Counted from the first letter of the stretch, positions 16,919 through 27,988 are shown. The stretch: DNA of 64,000 nucleotides from PALSA-612 sp963711315 (GCA_963711315.1 CAVQDQ010000002.1:124001-188000), one strand, 5' to 3'. The notes: generated by a model not told the origin, from the letters alone. Translations and numbers: made by a program.

Positions 16919-17164
16919 ATGGCAGCGTCGCGCGATGAAGTATTCGAGCGAGTGAAGACAGTGCTGGTGGAGCAACTCGGCGTGGAGGAAGGCGACGTGA
17001 CCGATGCCGCGTCCTTCCAGGACGATCTCGATGCCGACTCGCTCGATCTCGTCGAGCTGATCATGGAGCTCGAAGACCAGTTCGGGATCAAGATCTCCGA
17101 CGAGGATGCCCAGAAGCTCGCGACCGTCGGGCAGGCCGTCGACTACGTCACCGAGCACCAGTAA
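16919..17164 (+). CDS. acpP: Acyl carrier protein
   Basis: An 81-residue acidic four-helix protein. The phosphopantetheine site is DADSLDLVEL, with Ser near residue 41. The ATG at 16919 follows AGAGGTGAC and lies 10 bases after plsX. It carries acyl groups for fatty acid synthesis and PlsX. Confidence 0.97.
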   Translation: MAASRDEVFERVKTVLVEQLGVEEGDVTDAASFQDDLDADSLDLVELIMELEDQFGIKISDEDAQKLATVGQAVDYVTEHQ

Positions 17165-17831
17165 CAAGCGCGTCCGGGGCGGGACCCTCGTCTCGCTGAT
17201 CGAGACGCTCCCCGCCGACCGGCTCGCGCAGGTGTTCATGCATCCGTCTCGCGTCAGCGAGCGGTCGGAGTCGTACGAGCGACTGGAGTTCCTCGGAGAC
17301 AGCGTGCTCGGGCTCGTCGTCGCGCGAGAGCTGTTCGACCGCTACCCGCAGGCGGCGGAGGGTGAGCTCTCGCAGCTGCGCTCGGCGGTCGTCTCCCGGC
17401 GCAGCTGTGCAGCGGTTGCGCGCGAAATCGGGATCGACCGGATGTTCGCCGAGCAGTTCGAGCTCACGGACGATCTCCGCCGCTCGGACAACGTTCTCGC
17501 GGCGCTGATCGAGTCGGCCATCGCCGCGCTCGTGCTCGAGCATGGCCTGGATGCCGTCGCCCCGGCGGTGCTCGAGGCATTCGAGGGACAGATCGATGAG
17601 GCTCTCCACGCGCCGGGCGACTTCAAGACCCGATTGCAGGAGGAGGCCGCGAAGCAGGGCTGGAAGGTCACTTACAGCGTTGTCGAGGTGAAAGGACCTG
17701 CCCACGCGAGGCGGTTCACATGCGAGGCGCTCGTCGCCGGCGTGCCGCGCGGCCTCGGCACCGGCCGCTCGAAGAAGGAGGCCCAGCAGGCCGCCGCAGC
17801 CGAGGCGCTCGCAGCCCTTTATGACACGTAG
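17106..17831 (+). CDS. rnc: Ribonuclease III
   Basis: A dsRNA endonuclease for rRNA processing and mRNA turnover. The RNase III signature ERLEFLGDSVLGLVV is near residue 55, then a helix VLAALIESAIAALVLEHG. A C-terminal dsRNA-binding domain (DFKTRLQEEAAKQGWKVTYSV ... GTGRSKKEAQQAAAAEAL) follows. The second catalytic helix has Ala where many RNase III enzymes have the first Asp of D-x-x-E, while the Glu is kept. No start codon lies between the acpP stop and the conserved part: the only in-frame ATG (17106) is inside acpP, so the start is uncertain or a base is missing. Confidence 0.9.
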   Translation: MPRSSRPSGRPSTTSPSTSNKRVRGGTLVSLIETLPADRLAQVFMHPSRVSERSESYERLEFLGDSVLGLVVARELFDRYPQAAEGELSQLRSAVVSRRSCAAVAREIGIDRMFAEQFELTDDLRRSDNVLAALIESAIAALVLEHGLDAVAPAVLEAFEGQIDEALHAPGDFKTRLQEEAAKQGWKVTYSVVEVKGPAHARRFTCEALVAGVPRGLGTGRSKKEAQQAAAAEALAALYDT

Positions 17832-17868
17832 AGGGACAGTCACTGAGACTGTCCCTGGGTCTGGCACC
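17832..17868. repeat. REP-like palindrome with GGGTCTGGCACC tail (copy 1)
   Basis: A perfect 10-bp inverted repeat AGGGACAGTC / GACTGTCCCT has a 5-base loop and is followed by GGGTCTGGCACC. A degenerate copy in the opposite orientation lies at 32489-32545 inside a methyltransferase gene. It sits just after the rnc stop and could also act as a terminator. Confidence 0.7.
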
Positions 17869-17905
17869 TGGACACGTCCGCAACGGCCGTTAGCGTTGGG
17901 CCGCC

Positions 17906-20387
17906 GTGTACCTCCGCGCGATCACTATTCGCGGCTTCAAGTCGTTCCCTGAGCCCGTCGAGGTGCGCCTCGAGCCGGGCGTCGCCGTTGTTGTCGGCCC
18001 GAACGGATCGGGCAAGTCGAACATCGCCGACGCGCTGCTCTGGGCCTCGGGCAGCCTGGCGCCGAGCGAGCTGCGCGCCGAGAAGCCAGACGACGTGCTC
18101 TTTGCCGGGTCGGCCTCCCGCCAGCCGGCTCCGTACTGCGAGGTCGAGCTGCGCTTCGACGACGTGGGCGGTGCGCTACCTGGGATCGATTTCGAGGAGG
18201 TTTCGATCGCACGGCGCCTCCACCGTGGCGGCGAAGGCCAGTACCTCGTCAACGGCGCCACTGTCAGGCGAACGGATCTCGTCGAGTTGCTCGCAGACGT
18301 GGGCCTCGGGCCGGGGGCGGGTGCCGTCGTCGGCCAGGGCAAGGTGGAGGCCATCCTCTCGTCGTCTCCCGGCGAGCGGCGTGCGCTCGTCGAGGAGGCA
18401 GCCGGGTTGGGACGGTTCAAGCGCCGTCGCCATCGTGCCGAGCTGAAGCTCGCGCGCGTTGCGCAACAGGTGGAGCGCGCCCGCGACCTCGAGCGCGAAG
18501 TCCAGAAGCGACTGCGCCCGCTGGCGCTGCAGGCGAGCGCCGCGGAGCGCGCCGAGAAGCTCGGCGACGAGATCCGTCGTATCCGCGCCGGGCTCGCAGC
18601 GCTCGATCTGACGGAGCTCTCCGCGCGAGCCGGTCAGGCTGGCGTACGGAAGGCGGAGCTCCAGGCCGCACAGGCAGACGTGCAGTCACGGCTCGATACC
18701 TTGCTCGCGGAGCGCGAGCGCGCCGAGGGAGAGCTGGCCGCCGTGGCGGGTGGGCAGGAAGGTGCGGCCGGAGCGCTCTATCGCCTCCGCAGCGCGCGCG
18801 AGCGCGTCGAAATGCGCCGCGAAGCAGCGGCGGACCTGTTGGAACGCCTGCGTGCGCCCGTGGTGCAGAGGCACGGCGACGACCTCGCCGAGCAGGCACG
18901 ATTGGCAGAAGCGCGTGCCGTCACCGTCGAGCGTGCCCTGGCCGAGCGAGAAGGATTGCCGCCTGCAGCCCGTGCGCTGGCGGAGCGGGGCGAGACGTTG
19001 GCGCTGAGCGCGGTAGACGTCGAGCCGGGCCGTGAAGCCTCGGTTGCCGCGGCACTCGGCCACCGCGCGGCAGCGGTCGTTGTCGAGGACGCTGCTCGCG
19101 GCCTCGAGCTGCTCGAGCACGCCCGCTCGGCCGGACTCGGCCGCCTGGTAGTGCTCGTTGGGCAAGACCCCGCCGAGCTGGCGCGCTCGCTGCCGACGGT
19201 ACCGCTGGCCGAGCTGCTCGCGTCTCCGGGTGCCGGCTGTGACCGCGGAGGGCTTCGGCTGGGATCCGCAGCGGCGTGAGCTGTGGTTCGCCGGGGAGAC
19301 CGCCGAGGCGTTCCAGCTCGAGCTGGAGGCTCAGGCACGCCGCCTGCGCGAGGATGCGCGAACGCTCGCAGAGCGCGCCGCGGCGGCGACACCCGTCGTG
19401 CGGTCGCCTGACCCTCGCCTCACATCCCTGTGCGAGCGGCTCCGCGACGAGCTCGCGCGCTCCGTCCGCGAAGCCGAGCGCGTCGAGCAGCCTCTCACCC
19501 GGACCGCCGAGTCCGGTGGCGCTGTCGCTGCCTCGCTGGCAGCGGGGCTACGGGCTCTCGCCGCGCGCGAGGCCGAGCTGCGACGGGAGGCGCACGAGGC
19601 CACGTCCGCGGTCTCTCAGGTCGAGATCGAGCTCGCACGACTCGAGGCCGAGTCGACTGACGCGCGGCGGCGCCTCGGTGAGGCCGGCGAGGAGGCAGCC
19701 GAGGGTACGCGCGAAGAGTTGGAAGCGACCCGCGAGCGGCTCGAGCGCCGCCGGGAAGCGCTCGGCGGCGTCAACCCGTTTGCGAAGGAGGAGTACGACC
19801 GCGAGAAGGAGCACCTCTCGGACCTCCGCACGCAAACGGCAGACCTGGAGCTGAGCCTCGCCGAACTGGACAAGCTGCGCCGCGAGCTGACGGAGACCGT
19901 CGACCGCCGCTTCACGGAGACGTACGCGGCGGTGGAGGCGAACTTCACCGAAGTGGCCTCGACGCTGTTCCCCGGCGGCGAGGGACGGCTCCGCCTCACC
20001 GAGCCCGAGGGCGATGAGGAAGAGCCGGGGATCGAGGTCGAGCTGCGCCCGGCCGGCAAGCGCATCAGCCGGCTCTCGCTGCTCTCCGGAGGCGAGAAGG
20101 CGCTAGGCGCGCTGTCGTTCCTCTTCGCGCTCTTCCTCGCGCGGCCGTGTCCGTTCTACTTGCTCGACGAGGTGGAGGCGGCGCTCGACGACGCGAACAT
20201 CGGCCGCTTCGTCGGGCTGCTGCGGCAGTTCTCGGAACGGGCGCAGTTCATCGTCGTCACGCACCAGAAGCGGACGATGGAGGCGGCCGACGTGCTGTAC
20301 GGCGTGACGATGGGGCGCGACGGCGTGTCGCAGGTGGTGTCTCGCCGGCTGCCACGCGAGGACGCCGAAGCGGCGGCGGTCGCGTAG
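17906..20387 (+). CDS. smc: Chromosome-segregation ATPase SMC, short-armed (one frame break)
   Basis: An ABC-type ATPase that organises the chromosome. The N-terminal head has Walker A VGPNGSGKSNI (residue 30) and FKSFPEP. The C-terminal head has the signature LLSGGEKALGALSFLFALF and Walker B FYLLDEVEAALDD. A hinge-like segment (SAVDVEPGREASVAAALGHRAAAVVVED) lies mid-protein. One extra G near 19228 breaks the frame. The repaired protein is about 827 residues, clearly below the usual 1100-1200, because both coiled-coil arms are short. Position between rnc and ftsY is conserved in Actinobacteria. GTG start at 17906. Confidence 0.93.
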
Positions 20388-20391
20388 CGGC

Positions 20392-21892
20392 TCAGACGGC
20401 GTAGAGGCCGGGCTTGCCGACTCCGATCGGGCGTGCCAGCCCGAACGCGTGGAGGTTGCCCGCAGAGTCACCGATGAGCACCTCGTCGCCCGCATAGGCG
20501 ATGGGCGCCAGGGAGGCGCCAGGCAGCCCGACCGACCACAGCACCGCACCTGTCCTCGCGTCCAAGGCGAACGCGTTCCTGTCGAAGCCGCCGGGGACGA
20601 ACACGACGTCGTCGACGATGAGCGGCGGGGACTTGGGGCCGCGGCCCACGCCCGGCGCGGTCCACGTCGGCCGCTCGGGAAGCTCGCAGCGCGGGCCGAC
20701 CTTGAAGCCGACCACTGCGTCGAACGTCCTCACCGCACCCTCGTCGTCGTAGTCGCGGGCGGCGGAGATGAAGAACATGTTCAGCTCCGGTGAATAGCTC
20801 GGCTGGGCTAGAAACGAGGCGCCGAGCTCGCCGGGGCCGACGCGGGCGCTCCAGAGCGGTCCGGCGCCGAGATCCTCGCGCGACCAGATGTACGTCTTGC
20901 CGTTCTTCGCGTTGGCGGCGGCAAGCGGCGGGCAGCCGGGCGGCTGGAAGAGCAGCGGCGCGGCACCGAAGCCACTGTCCTCGACGACGGCGACGTCGTC
21001 CGGCCGGTTCCAGGCGACGACGTTGAGGTCGGCGTCCAGCTCGAGCACAGCCTCGGCGTAGCCCGCCGTCTCGACGAGGCAGCCCCCGCACTCCGGGTCG
21101 AAGACGAAGCCGTTGCCGGTCGCGGTCCACAGATGGCCGGTGTTCGGATCGATCGTGACGCCCGGCGTAGCCCCAGATGCCGCCCATGTTGTTGGGCCCG
21201 TCCGTGATGTCGAGTGAGGCGACGATGCGCGGGTCGACGACGTCGACCGCGACGAGCCGACCGTCGGCGTTATAGCCGTCCGCGTCGGGCTTGTCGCAGA
21301 AGCTCGCGACGGGCACGTACAGGCGGTTCCCGCGCAGTGACAGGCCGCCCCAGACGTACTCGGCGCCTGTCAGCTGGACGATGCGCACCGGCCAGCCGGT
21401 GATCTCCTCACCGGTGGCCAGGCTCAACGCGTGGAGCAGGCCGTCGGAGCCGATCGTGTACATACGGCCTCGGGCCCGGTCGAGCACCGGCGTCGAGGAG
21501 ATGCCGTACGTGATGTTGCAGGCGGGAATCAGCGTCGCGGCGCTCACCTGCCGCTTCCAGAGCACGCTGCCGTCGACGGCTCGGAGCGCCGCCACTGTGC
21601 CGGCGTTTGTGGCCACGAAGATCGCGTCCTCACGCGCGTTGCCGAACGGCACGTCCTCGGCGTAGAGCGGCGAGGCGACGAAGCGTCCTCCCACGTTGAC
21701 GTTCCAACGCTCGACGATGTCCCGCACCGTCTCGGACGAGAGGCCGCCCGCCGCAGCTGCGGGAACATGGTTCGTCGCCAGGTCGCCGCCGCCGTACCGC
21801 GGCCAGTCTGCTGCACCGGAAACAGCGGGCATCGACAGCACGATCGCCGAGCCGCAGACAATCGCGACCCGTCGAAACGCGCTCCTCACCAT
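20392..21892 (-). CDS. Secreted PQQ-like beta-propeller protein (one frame break)
   Basis: The N-terminal signal peptide is clear (MVRSAFRRVAIVCGSAIVLSM ... AVSGA). The mature protein has repeated PQQ/quinoprotein-dehydrogenase-like blades (GTVAALRAVDGSVLWKRQ, GLLHALSLATGEEITGWP, NAFALDARTGAVLWSVGLPG, GNLHAFGLA). One extra G near 21175 breaks the frame, and the restored length is about 500. The blades are structural: no full set of dehydrogenase metal residues was identified, so enzymatic activity is uncertain. It sits between smc and ftsY on the opposite strand, a lineage-specific insertion. Confidence 0.83.
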
Positions 21893-21948
21893 CGGAACAG
21901 AATCACAGTTGTCTCAGACGTGCCGTAAATCCGAGGCAAAATCGCCCG

Positions 21949-22900
21949 ATGCGAACGTGGGGAGAGCTGCTCGGCGACGAAGAGCCGTCGGAGGAGGCCG
22001 ACGAGGAGACGGCCGGGTTCTTCAGCCGGCTACGCGGCTCGCTTGGCCGAAGCCGCCGCGGCATCTGGCAGCGGCTGTCCGGCTTCGATCCCCTCGACGA
22101 CGAGTCGTGGGAGAACCTCGAGGAGGCGCTGATCGGCGCCGACGTGGGCGTGGCTGCCACGGACGTGCTCGTCGAGCGGCTGCGCGGGCGGCGCGAACTC
22201 GGCGAGCTCGACACGGCGCTCGCGGAGGAGATCGAGGGGCTGCTCGGCGAGCCGGGGTCGCTGTCCGTCGACGACGCTCCTAGCGTCGTGCTCGTGGTCG
22301 GCGTCAACGGCACGGGCAAGACGACGACCATCGGCAAGCTCGCCTTTCGCCTGCGGGAACACCAGCGCGACGTCGTCGTCGCCGCGGCGGACACGTTTCG
22401 CGCGGCCGCCGGTGAGCAGCTGGAGATCTGGGCTCAGCGGGCCGGTGCGGACTACGTCGGGTCGGCCCGCGGCGGCGATCCGGCCGCCGTCGCCTTCGAT
22501 GCCGTCGAAGCGACGCTGGCCCGGGGCCGGGACGTCGCGATCGTCGACACTGCCGGCCGGCTCCACACGCAGGTCGGGCTGATGGAGGAGCTCAAGAAGG
22601 TGCGGCGAGTCATCGAGCGCCGGCTCGAGGGCGCGCCTCACGAGACGCTGCTGGTCCTCGACGCGACGACCGGGACAGAACGGTCTGCAACAGGCACGGC
22701 TGTTCCACGAGGCGGTCGACGTGACAGGTGTCTGCCTGACGAAGCTCGACGGCTCGGCCAAGGGAGGCATCGTGCTGCCGGTCGCGGTCGACTTAGGCTT
22801 GCCCGTGAAGCTGATCGGAATCGGCGAGGGCGTCGAGGACTTGCGCCCGTTCGACGCAGGCGACTTCGCCCGCGCCCTCGTCGGGCGCGACGAGGACTAG
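21949..22900 (+). CDS. ftsY: Signal recognition particle receptor FtsY (one frame break)
   Basis: SRP GTPase docking ribosomes at the membrane. It has an acidic N-terminal A region, a four-helix N domain (DESWENLEEALIGADVGVAAT), then the G domain: G1 GVNGTGKTTTIGKLA, the DTFRAAA motif, G3 DTAGRL and G4 TKLDGSAKGG. An extra A near 22675 breaks the frame within the conserved DATTG-QNGLQQAR stretch. The C-terminal part (VCLTKLDG to RALVGRDED) lies in the next frame and ends at 22900. Because FtsY is essential, a sequence error is likely. ATG start at 21949. Confidence 0.94.
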
Positions 22901-22903
22901 CTG

Positions 22904-24556
22904 GTGCACGACTTCGTCGCGAAGCTCCGAGAGTCGGGGCGAGCACTCGCGAGCGTCTTCTCGAATCCCGGATTGCGCCGCGTACAGCTCGCCCTTGTCG
23001 GCTCAATTGTCGGCGACTGGGCGTATGCGATCGCCGTCGCGGTCTATGCCTTCGACCAGGGCGGCCCCACTGCAGTAGGCCTGCTCGGCGTCGCGCGCTA
23101 CCTCTCCATGGCGCTCGTTCTGCCACTCGCGTCGACACTGGCCGACCGCTACCCGCGCAAGTGGGTGATGCTCGTCTCGGACGTTCTCCGAGCGGCGCTC
23201 GTGTTGGTCGCGGCGGGCGTGATCGCCGTCGACGGACCCGCGCTGGCGGTGTACGGGCTGGCGATCGCGACGGCGCTCGTGGGCACATGCTTTCGTCCCG
23301 CTCAGGCGGCGCTGCTGCCGGGGCTGGCGCGCGATCCGGGCGAGCTGACTGCGGCCAACGTCGCCTCGAGCACGATCACGAGCGTCGGCTTTTTCCTTGG
23401 CCCGGCACTGGGCGGGTTCCTGCTGGCCGTGGCCGACATCCAGACGGTCTACGTCGTGAACGCGGCCACCTTCATCTGGTCGGCGGCGTTCATCGTCGGG
23501 CTGCGAGCACCTGCGGTGACGCGCGCCGATGAAGCTGCAGAGCATGAGCACGGATCGTTCCTCGGCAACGCAAGCGCGGGAATTCGCACCATTCTCGGCA
23601 ACCGCGACCTGCGACTCGTCATCGGCGTCTACTGCGCACAGACCGTCGTCGCCGGTGCCTCCCTCGTGTTCGTGGTCACGCTCGCCCTCGACCTGCTCGA
23701 CCTAGGACGCTCCGGAGTCGGCTACCTGGACGCGGTCATGGGGATCGGAGGCCTCGTCGGCGGGTTCGTCGCTCTCGTGCTGGCGCAGCGCGGCCGCCTC
23801 GCTCTCGACTTCGGAGTCGGAGTCTTGCTTTGGTCGGCGCCCCTGCTCGCCGTCGCGGCGTGGCCTTCCGTCGGAGTTGCCGCCGGGGCCATGCTGCTGA
23901 TCGGCCTCGGCAACTCCCTCGTCGACATCAACGCGTACACGATCCTCCAGCGAACGGTGCCCGACGCCGTCATGGGTCGCGTGTTCGGCGCGATGGAGAG
24001 CGCCGTGATCGGCGCCATGGCGGGCGGGGCCCTGCTGATGCCGTTGCTCATCGAAACGGTCGGAATCCGGGTTGCGCTCGCCGTGCTCGGTGGCGCCGTG
24101 GCCGGGATCGTGCTGCTGGCGCTCGCCGGCCTGCGCCGGATCGACCTCACTGTCCTGGCGCCGCCGGGCCTGGAGCTGGTACGCCGGATCTCGATCTTCG
24201 CGGCGCTCCCCGAGCCGATCCTCGAGCGACTCGCCCGGGCGCTGACACCCGTCGAGGCCGCGGCGGGCGAGGTCGTCATTCAGGAGGGAGACGAGGGCCA
24301 CCGGTTCTACGCCATCGAGGAAGGCACGGTCGTCGTCTCCAAACAGGGACGCTGGGTGGCAGAGCTCGGGCCCGGCGACTACTTCGGCGAGATCGCGCTG
24401 CTCAAGGACGTACCGCGGACGGCGACCGTGACGGCGGAGACCGATGTGAAGCTGTGCGCGCTCGAGCGCGACGTCTTCATCGCGGCGGTCACCGGCCACC
24501 ACGACGTCCAGGAGCATGCGGAGATGGCCATGGCCACGCGGCTCGCGATGCTCTAG
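22904..24556 (+). CDS. MFS transporter fused to cyclic-nucleotide-binding domain
   Basis: 550 residues. Residues 1-415 form a twelve-helix MFS permease (LADRYPRKWVML between helices 2 and 3; DINAYTILQRTVPDAVMGRVFGA). Residues 420-545 are a CAP-family cNMP-binding domain with GDEGHRFYAIEEG and the phosphate-binding cassette GDYFGEIALLKDVPRTATVTA, keeping the Glu and Arg that contact the cyclic phosphate. This suggests transport gated by cAMP or cGMP. The substrate is unknown. The GTG start lies 3 bases after ftsY, so it is probably co-transcribed. It overlaps the opposite-strand secreted gene by four bases. Confidence 0.9.
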   Translation: MHDFVAKLRESGRALASVFSNPGLRRVQLALVGSIVGDWAYAIAVAVYAFDQGGPTAVGLLGVARYLSMALVLPLASTLADRYPRKWVMLVSDVLRAALVLVAAGVIAVDGPALAVYGLAIATALVGTCFRPAQAALLPGLARDPGELTAANVASSTITSVGFFLGPALGGFLLAVADIQTVYVVNAATFIWSAAFIVGLRAPAVTRADEAAEHEHGSFLGNASAGIRTILGNRDLRLVIGVYCAQTVVAGASLVFVVTLALDLLDLGRSGVGYLDAVMGIGGLVGGFVALVLAQRGRLALDFGVGVLLWSAPLLAVAAWPSVGVAAGAMLLIGLGNSLVDINAYTILQRTVPDAVMGRVFGAMESAVIGAMAGGALLMPLLIETVGIRVALAVLGGAVAGIVLLALAGLRRIDLTVLAPPGLELVRRISIFAALPEPILERLARALTPVEAAAGEVVIQEGDEGHRFYAIEEGTVVVSKQGRWVAELGPGDYFGEIALLKDVPRTATVTAETDVKLCALERDVFIAAVTGHHDVQEHAEMAMATRLAML

Positions 24557-24915
24557 CGAATGGCCCTGAGCTCCGCGACGATCTTGCCGCGGCCGGACAC
24601 CGTCGCCGTTACGTGGCAGATGTCAGCGCCCTCGGGCTTGACCGGGAATCGGAAGAGCGCAGCGCGGGGGCGGTGGTAGGTGATCGGCGTCGATTCCGTG
24701 CCCACGAGGCATTCGACGAGCACGGACGCTTCGCCGACCTTCCCCGTCAGCTTCGCGTAGAGGGCTTTCGGCGTGTCGACCTGACCGTGTGCGACGGCGA
24801 CCGCGAACGGTCCAGACGCTCTCGCGATCGCTATTCGCTTGCCGGGAAGCGTCGCGGCTGTGACGGTCGAGGCAAGAACGACGGCGATCGCGGCAGCTCC
24901 GAGAGCGCGCTTCAT
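24553..24915 (-). CDS. Small secreted hypothetical protein
   Basis: 120 residues beginning with a signal peptide (MKRALGAAAIAVVLASTVTAA). The mature part has two Cys (VLVECLVG and DICHVTATV) and is beta-rich, but no family is recognised. The ATG at 24915 is chosen over one 45 bases upstream because it puts the signal peptide at the N-terminus. It is divergent from ffh across a long hairpin. Confidence 0.6.
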   Translation of the reverse strand: MKRALGAAAIAVVLASTVTAATLPGKRIAIARASGPFAVAVAHGQVDTPKALYAKLTGKVGEASVLVECLVGTESTPITYHRPRAALFRFPVKPEGADICHVTATVSGRGKIVAELRAIR

Positions 24916-24935
24916 CTGCCTGCCGAGGATAGCGT

Positions 24936-24985
24936 GGGAGGGCCTGGCGGAACGGTGCACGGCCAGTGCTTCGCCAGGCCCTCCC
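24936..24985. other. Perfect 14-bp hairpin between divergent genes, upstream of ffh
   Basis: GGGAGGGCCTGGCG pairs perfectly with CGCCAGGCCCTCCC across a 22-base loop. It has no flanking T-run and lies between two promoters rather than behind a gene, so a simple terminator is unlikely. It lacks the conserved asymmetric loop and GGAA tetraloop context of SRP RNA. It could be an sRNA, a 5'-leader structure of ffh, or an operator. Confidence 0.5.
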
Positions 24986-25012
24986 GGCCCACGCAGCTAC
25001 CCTTCCAGGCCG

Positions 25013-26335
<1,323 letters not shown>

Positions 26336-26346
26336 AAAGGAGAACG

Positions 26347-26589
26347 ATGGCAGTACGCATGAGGCTGACCCGCGTCGGGTCGAAGAAGAACCCGATCTAC
26401 AGGGTCGTCGTCGCCGACCAGCGCTCGCCGCGCGACGGGCGGTTCATCGAGATTGTCGGCCGCTACAACCCGCAGCCGGACCCGTCGATCATCGAGTTCG
26501 ACGAGGCAAAGGTGAAGGACTGGCTGAGCAAAGGCGCACAGCCGAGCGACGCGGTGGCGCGGCTGCTCAAGGCGAAGAACCTCGCCTAG
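26347..26589 (+). CDS. rpsP: 30S ribosomal protein S16
   Basis: An 80-residue S16 starting MAVRMRLTRVGSKKNPIYRVVVADQRSPRDGRFIE, with GRYNPQPDP in the middle. It has a strong ribosome site (AAAGGAGAACG) and is part of the ffh-rpsP-khpA-rimM-trmD-rplS cluster. Confidence 0.97.
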   Translation: MAVRMRLTRVGSKKNPIYRVVVADQRSPRDGRFIEIVGRYNPQPDPSIIEFDEAKVKDWLSKGAQPSDAVARLLKAKNLA

Positions 26590-26596
26590 CGCCGAC

Positions 26597-26836
26597 GTGC
26601 CCGCCGAGCTCGTCCTCTACCTCGCACAGCGGCTCGTGTCCGAGCCTGACGCAGTGCGCATCGAGGAGCTCGACGGGCCTGAGGGCGCGCTCGTGCTGCG
26701 GCTGCACGTGGCGGAGGGCGATCGCGGGATGATCATCGGCCGCCGCGGCCGCACGGTTCACTCGCTTCGCATCCTGGCCCGCGCTGCCGGCGCGCGTCGG
26801 GACCGGCGGACGATGCTGGAGATCGCAGACACGTGA
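26597..26836 (+). CDS. khpA: KH-domain RNA-binding protein KhpA
   Basis: 79 residues, essentially one KH domain. The GxxG loop is IIGRRGRTVHSLR. GTG start 7 bases after rpsP. KhpA proteins bind RNA and influence ribosome maturation and cell elongation in other Gram-positives. It overlaps the following phosphoesterase by four bases. Confidence 0.92.
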   Translation: MPAELVLYLAQRLVSEPDAVRIEELDGPEGALVLRLHVAEGDRGMIIGRRGRTVHSLRILARAAGARRDRRTMLEIADT

Positions 26837-27531
26837 GGGTTGCGGCCCTCTACGACGTCCACGGCAACCTGCCGGCGCTGGAGGCCGTACTGGCGGAGAT
26901 CCCGGACGACGCAGCAATCGTGGTCGGCGGCGACGTGGCCATGGGGCCTTTGCCCTCCGAGACTCTCGAACGGCTCAGGTCCGTTGGCGATCGCGTGCGG
27001 TGGATCCGCGGCAACGCCGACCGGGAGCTCGCGCCCGGAGAGGATGGATTGGCGCCGCCGGACGTGCTTGCCTGGGCGCGTGAGCAGCTCTCCGCCGAGC
27101 AGATCCAGTTCCTCCACGGGCTGCCAGAGCGACTGGAGCTGGAGGTGGACGGCCTCGGGCGCGTGCAGTTCTGTCACGCGTCGCCGCGGAACGACGTCGA
27201 CGTCTTCCTCGAGGGCACGCAGGAGGAACGTGTCGCACCGCTGTTCGCCGGCGTGGAGGCAGACACCGTCGTGTGCGGTCACACGCACATGCAGTTCGAC
27301 CGGGAGATCGCCGGCATCCGCGTGATCAACGCCGGCAGTGTCGGCATGCCGTACGAGGACGAGCCCGGTGCGTACTGGGCGTTGCTGGGCCCGGGAGTCG
27401 AGCATCGGCGCACGGACTACGACGCGTCGGCCCTCGCAGGCATCGAGACTCCGATCCGGTACTTCTCGGAAGACCGGCCGAGCAAGGCCGAGGTCACCGA
27501 GTTCTTCAGCACGCTCGCCGTCGGTGAGTGA
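26833..27531 (+). CDS. Calcineurin-like metallophosphoesterase (YfcE/YmdB superfamily)
   Basis: 232 residues with all metallophosphoesterase blocks: D-x-H in ALYDVHGN, GGDVAMGP, GN in RGNADREL, the His in CHASPRNDV and GHTH in VCGHTHMQF. A binuclear metal site is predicted and the substrate is unknown. The GTG start overlaps khpA (GTGA), and its end overlaps rimM by eight bases, so it is translated within the ribosomal-maturation operon, where this gene is not usually found. Confidence 0.88.
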   Translation: MRVAALYDVHGNLPALEAVLAEIPDDAAIVVGGDVAMGPLPSETLERLRSVGDRVRWIRGNADRELAPGEDGLAPPDVLAWAREQLSAEQIQFLHGLPERLELEVDGLGRVQFCHASPRNDVDVFLEGTQEERVAPLFAGVEADTVVCGHTHMQFDREIAGIRVINAGSVGMPYEDEPGAYWALLGPGVEHRRTDYDASALAGIETPIRYFSEDRPSKAEVTEFFSTLAVGE

Positions 27532-27988
27532 GCTCATCGAGGTCGGCCGGGTCGGCCGCCCGCACGGTCGAGACGGCTCCTTTGTCGTCGAGAACGCAAG
27601 CCAGGATCCGCGACGCTTCGAGGTGGACGCGAAGCTCTGGGTGGACGGAGTCGAGGCACGGGTGATCGCGTCGAAGCGCGCCGGAGGGCGCCCCGTAATC
27701 GCGCTCGACCGGGAAGTCCCGCGGGGCGCCGCCCTGGAGGTGCCTGCGACCGATCTGCCGGCGCCCGACGAAGACGCGTACTACGTATTTCAGCTCGTGG
27801 GCCTGTCTGTGGAGGAGGAGGGAGGCAGGCCGCTCGGCCGGGTGCGTGAGGTCGAGCCCGGTGTGGCCAACGACATCCTCGAGCTCGATTCGGGCCTCGC
27901 GCTGCCGCTGCACGAGGCGTGCGTGCTCGAGGTCGACGTCGAAGGCGGTCGGATCGTTGTCGCTCGGGGTTTCGCGGAAGCTGGCTAA
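27524..27988 (+). CDS. rimM: 16S rRNA maturation factor RimM
   Basis: 154 residues: the N-terminal RimM barrel (VGRVGRPHGRDGSFVVEN) and the C-terminal PRC-barrel domain (AYYVFQLVGLSV ... GRVREVEPGVANDILEL). GTG start at 27524, overlapping the phosphoesterase stop. It assists 30S head assembly near S19. Confidence 0.94.
   Translation: MSELIEVGRVGRPHGRDGSFVVENASQDPRRFEVDAKLWVDGVEARVIASKRAGGRPVIALDREVPRGAALEVPATDLPAPDEDAYYVFQLVGLSVEEEGGRPLGRVREVEPGVANDILELDSGLALPLHEACVLEVDVEGGRIVVARGFAEAG

Noticed and set aside
24936..24985. SRP (4.5S) RNA gene next to ffh
   Set aside because: The hairpin lacks the conserved asymmetric loop and GGAA-type tip of SRP RNA.
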